Assembly: GCA_032718865.1 (NCBI GenBank)
Contig: JALUTQ010000032.1
Coordinates: 1,228,049-1,292,048, forward strand
Source of the DNA: Tilletia caries
Lineage: Eukaryota; Basidiomycota; Exobasidiomycetes; Tilletiales; Tilletiaceae
Direction: 5' to 3'
DNA length: 64,000 nucleotides
The notes under the pieces were generated by a model. It had not been told where the DNA came from. It did no database searches and saw nothing but the letters and a program-made list of their open reading frames with translations. The position numbers and the translations under genes were made by a program. Shown piece after piece: positions 63,016 to 64,000 of the stretch. Each line of letters begins with the position of its first letter. Within the stretch, counting starts at the first letter, position 1.

Positions 63016-64000
63016 CTGGACGAATATAGAGGACGACAGTGAGCTGAGACCATGCCAAGGATGCAGCCAAGCGAGAAGCTGGAACCGTTGAATGAGTCGG
63101 AAAGGATCGGCTCGGGAAAAGGAGCATTTCAGGGTCGGAGACCGGTAGGACATCGAGGTGTGGGTCGGGCAAGCAGCAGCACGCCTTCGTCCATGCAGAA
63201 GAGGACTGCCGCAATGGCGCAGATGAAGGCGGCAAGGGATGCGAAAAAGCGGGTGTGCGTGCACGGCCATGGACCGGGGGTAACGCGTTCTGAGATGGTA
63301 TCGATGCTTGAATATCCGAACGAATAGCGAGTAGCTGCGCCTGAACGTGCTCGATCGAAGCAATCCGAGAGCTGACCATTATGGTTGGCGTGACCGCAGG
63401 AGGGTACGACGGCCACGGGGAAGCAGACGCCTGTCCTGAGGCGAGAAGGATCCGTCTCGCAGTAATCCATCCCTGCCGAAACCTGTCAAGCGCAAGTGCA
63501 AAACCATCGAACCGGATGGATGAGTCCCGTGACGATGTTAGGCGAGCATGATCAGTGAACGAGTCACCGGGAGAGACGGCGACGCCGAGGCAGCCGAACC
63601 AACGTTTGAAGCGGTCGACAATGAAGGGGGAACTGCTTTGGCGGACGGGACCAGTTCTTGGAAAGGAGTTAGACGCGGAGCCAATACCGAGATTGATGTG
63701 GATGTTGAAGTTGGGGACGGAAAAGTCGAGGGTGAAGGAGCGGGAGCCGACAGTACCGAGGTTAGTACCGATGTAGACGGGGGCTGTACGGAAAGGTCAT
63801 CTGACGAAGGAGCTGGAGACCGCAGTGCCGAAGTGGATACCGATGTGGGGGAGCGGAGCTCGTGGGTCTGGATGCAGGGCGGCTGGAATGTAAGGGTCGG
63901 GGCTGGTTTAGAAGAAGGATCCGCGCCGATCAGCTGTGCATACGTGCGGGGTGCGGGGGGATGCAACGGATTGAGAGCGTTTAAGAGGGGCTGCAGGTAG
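63016..64000 (-). other. Distal subtelomeric segment, unassigned minus-strand ORFs
   Basis: Two minus-strand open regions: 63966-63538 (Ser/Thr/Pro-rich, contains YAQLIGADPSSKPAPTLTFQ) and 63379-63016 (begins SSRIASIEHVQAQLLAIRSD, a possible coiled coil, then Pro-rich). The second runs straight into the telomeric array. Together they look like the start of a low-complexity or gag-like protein cut by the array. I cannot name it. The window ends before the chromosome terminus. Confidence 0.35.

Overview
The window is nuclear DNA of a fungus, most likely a basidiomycete. It has short spliceosomal introns (mostly 50-120 bp, GTRNGT donors), GC-rich genes, TTAGGG telomeric repeats, a KDZ transposon and Penelope-like elements of the endonuclease-free, telomere-attached kind known from basidiomycetes (Coprina). 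I favour Ustilaginomycotina or a relative, but the window does not prove it. The left two thirds are ordinary chromosome arm with several transposon insertions. The right third (about 46-64 kb) is subtelomere, and all TTAGGG arrays point right, so the telomere lies beyond the right edge.

Layout. 1-3.7 kb: no gene resolved, several GT-rich microsatellites. 3.9-5.1 kb (-): EFM7-type methyltransferase. 5.3-5.85 kb (+): small conserved protein. 6.7-9.9 kb (-): Sec1/Munc18 protein. 10.2-11.85 kb (+): mitochondrial ribosomal protein uL23m, divergent from SEC1. 12.36-17.88 kb: a Mutator-like element (MULE). 17.9-25.6 kb: RKM5-type methyltransferase and a GH63-like glycosidase (YMR196W type), both (-). 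25.64-31.18 kb: a second MULE copy in inverted orientation. 31.2-31.5 kb: a 317-bp hAT-type MITE. 31.7-32.8 kb (+): SDR-like NAD(P)-binding protein with a 7-nt micro-exon. 33.0-34.55 kb (-): TAP42. 34.9-35.2 kb (+): small unknown protein. 35.4-36.4 kb (-): decayed malate dehydrogenase gene. 36.6-40.1 kb (-): secreted GH55 glucanase, 10 exons. 40.8-44.4 kb: a KDZ transposase and a convergent companion gene whose stop codons overlap.

Subtelomere. 46.06-47.02 kb (-): free-standing gene for the Cys-rich tail module of telomere-linked helicases. Then a TTAGGG array, a 3' stub of a Penelope-like element (PLE), a GTCCAACC minisatellite, and an AT-rich stretch. 48.7-51.3 kb (-): telomere-linked RecQ-like helicase (TLH) whose 5' end is cut off by the next TTAGGG array. 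Then three PLE copies head-to-tail (51.4-62.9 kb), separated or capped by TTAGGG, and finally 1 kb of unassigned sequence.

Main conclusions. (1) The 9-bp target duplications of the two MULE copies are swapped between them, so the 7.7-kb segment carrying RKM5 and the glycosidase was inverted by recombination between the copies. (2) The right end is a record of successive terminal events: chromosome end, telomere addition, PLE priming on the G-rich overhang, new telomere. (3) Many frame breaks in repeated elements lie at homopolymer runs that differ in length between otherwise near-identical copies. Some may be long-read sequencing errors, so broken transposon ORFs should be read with caution.
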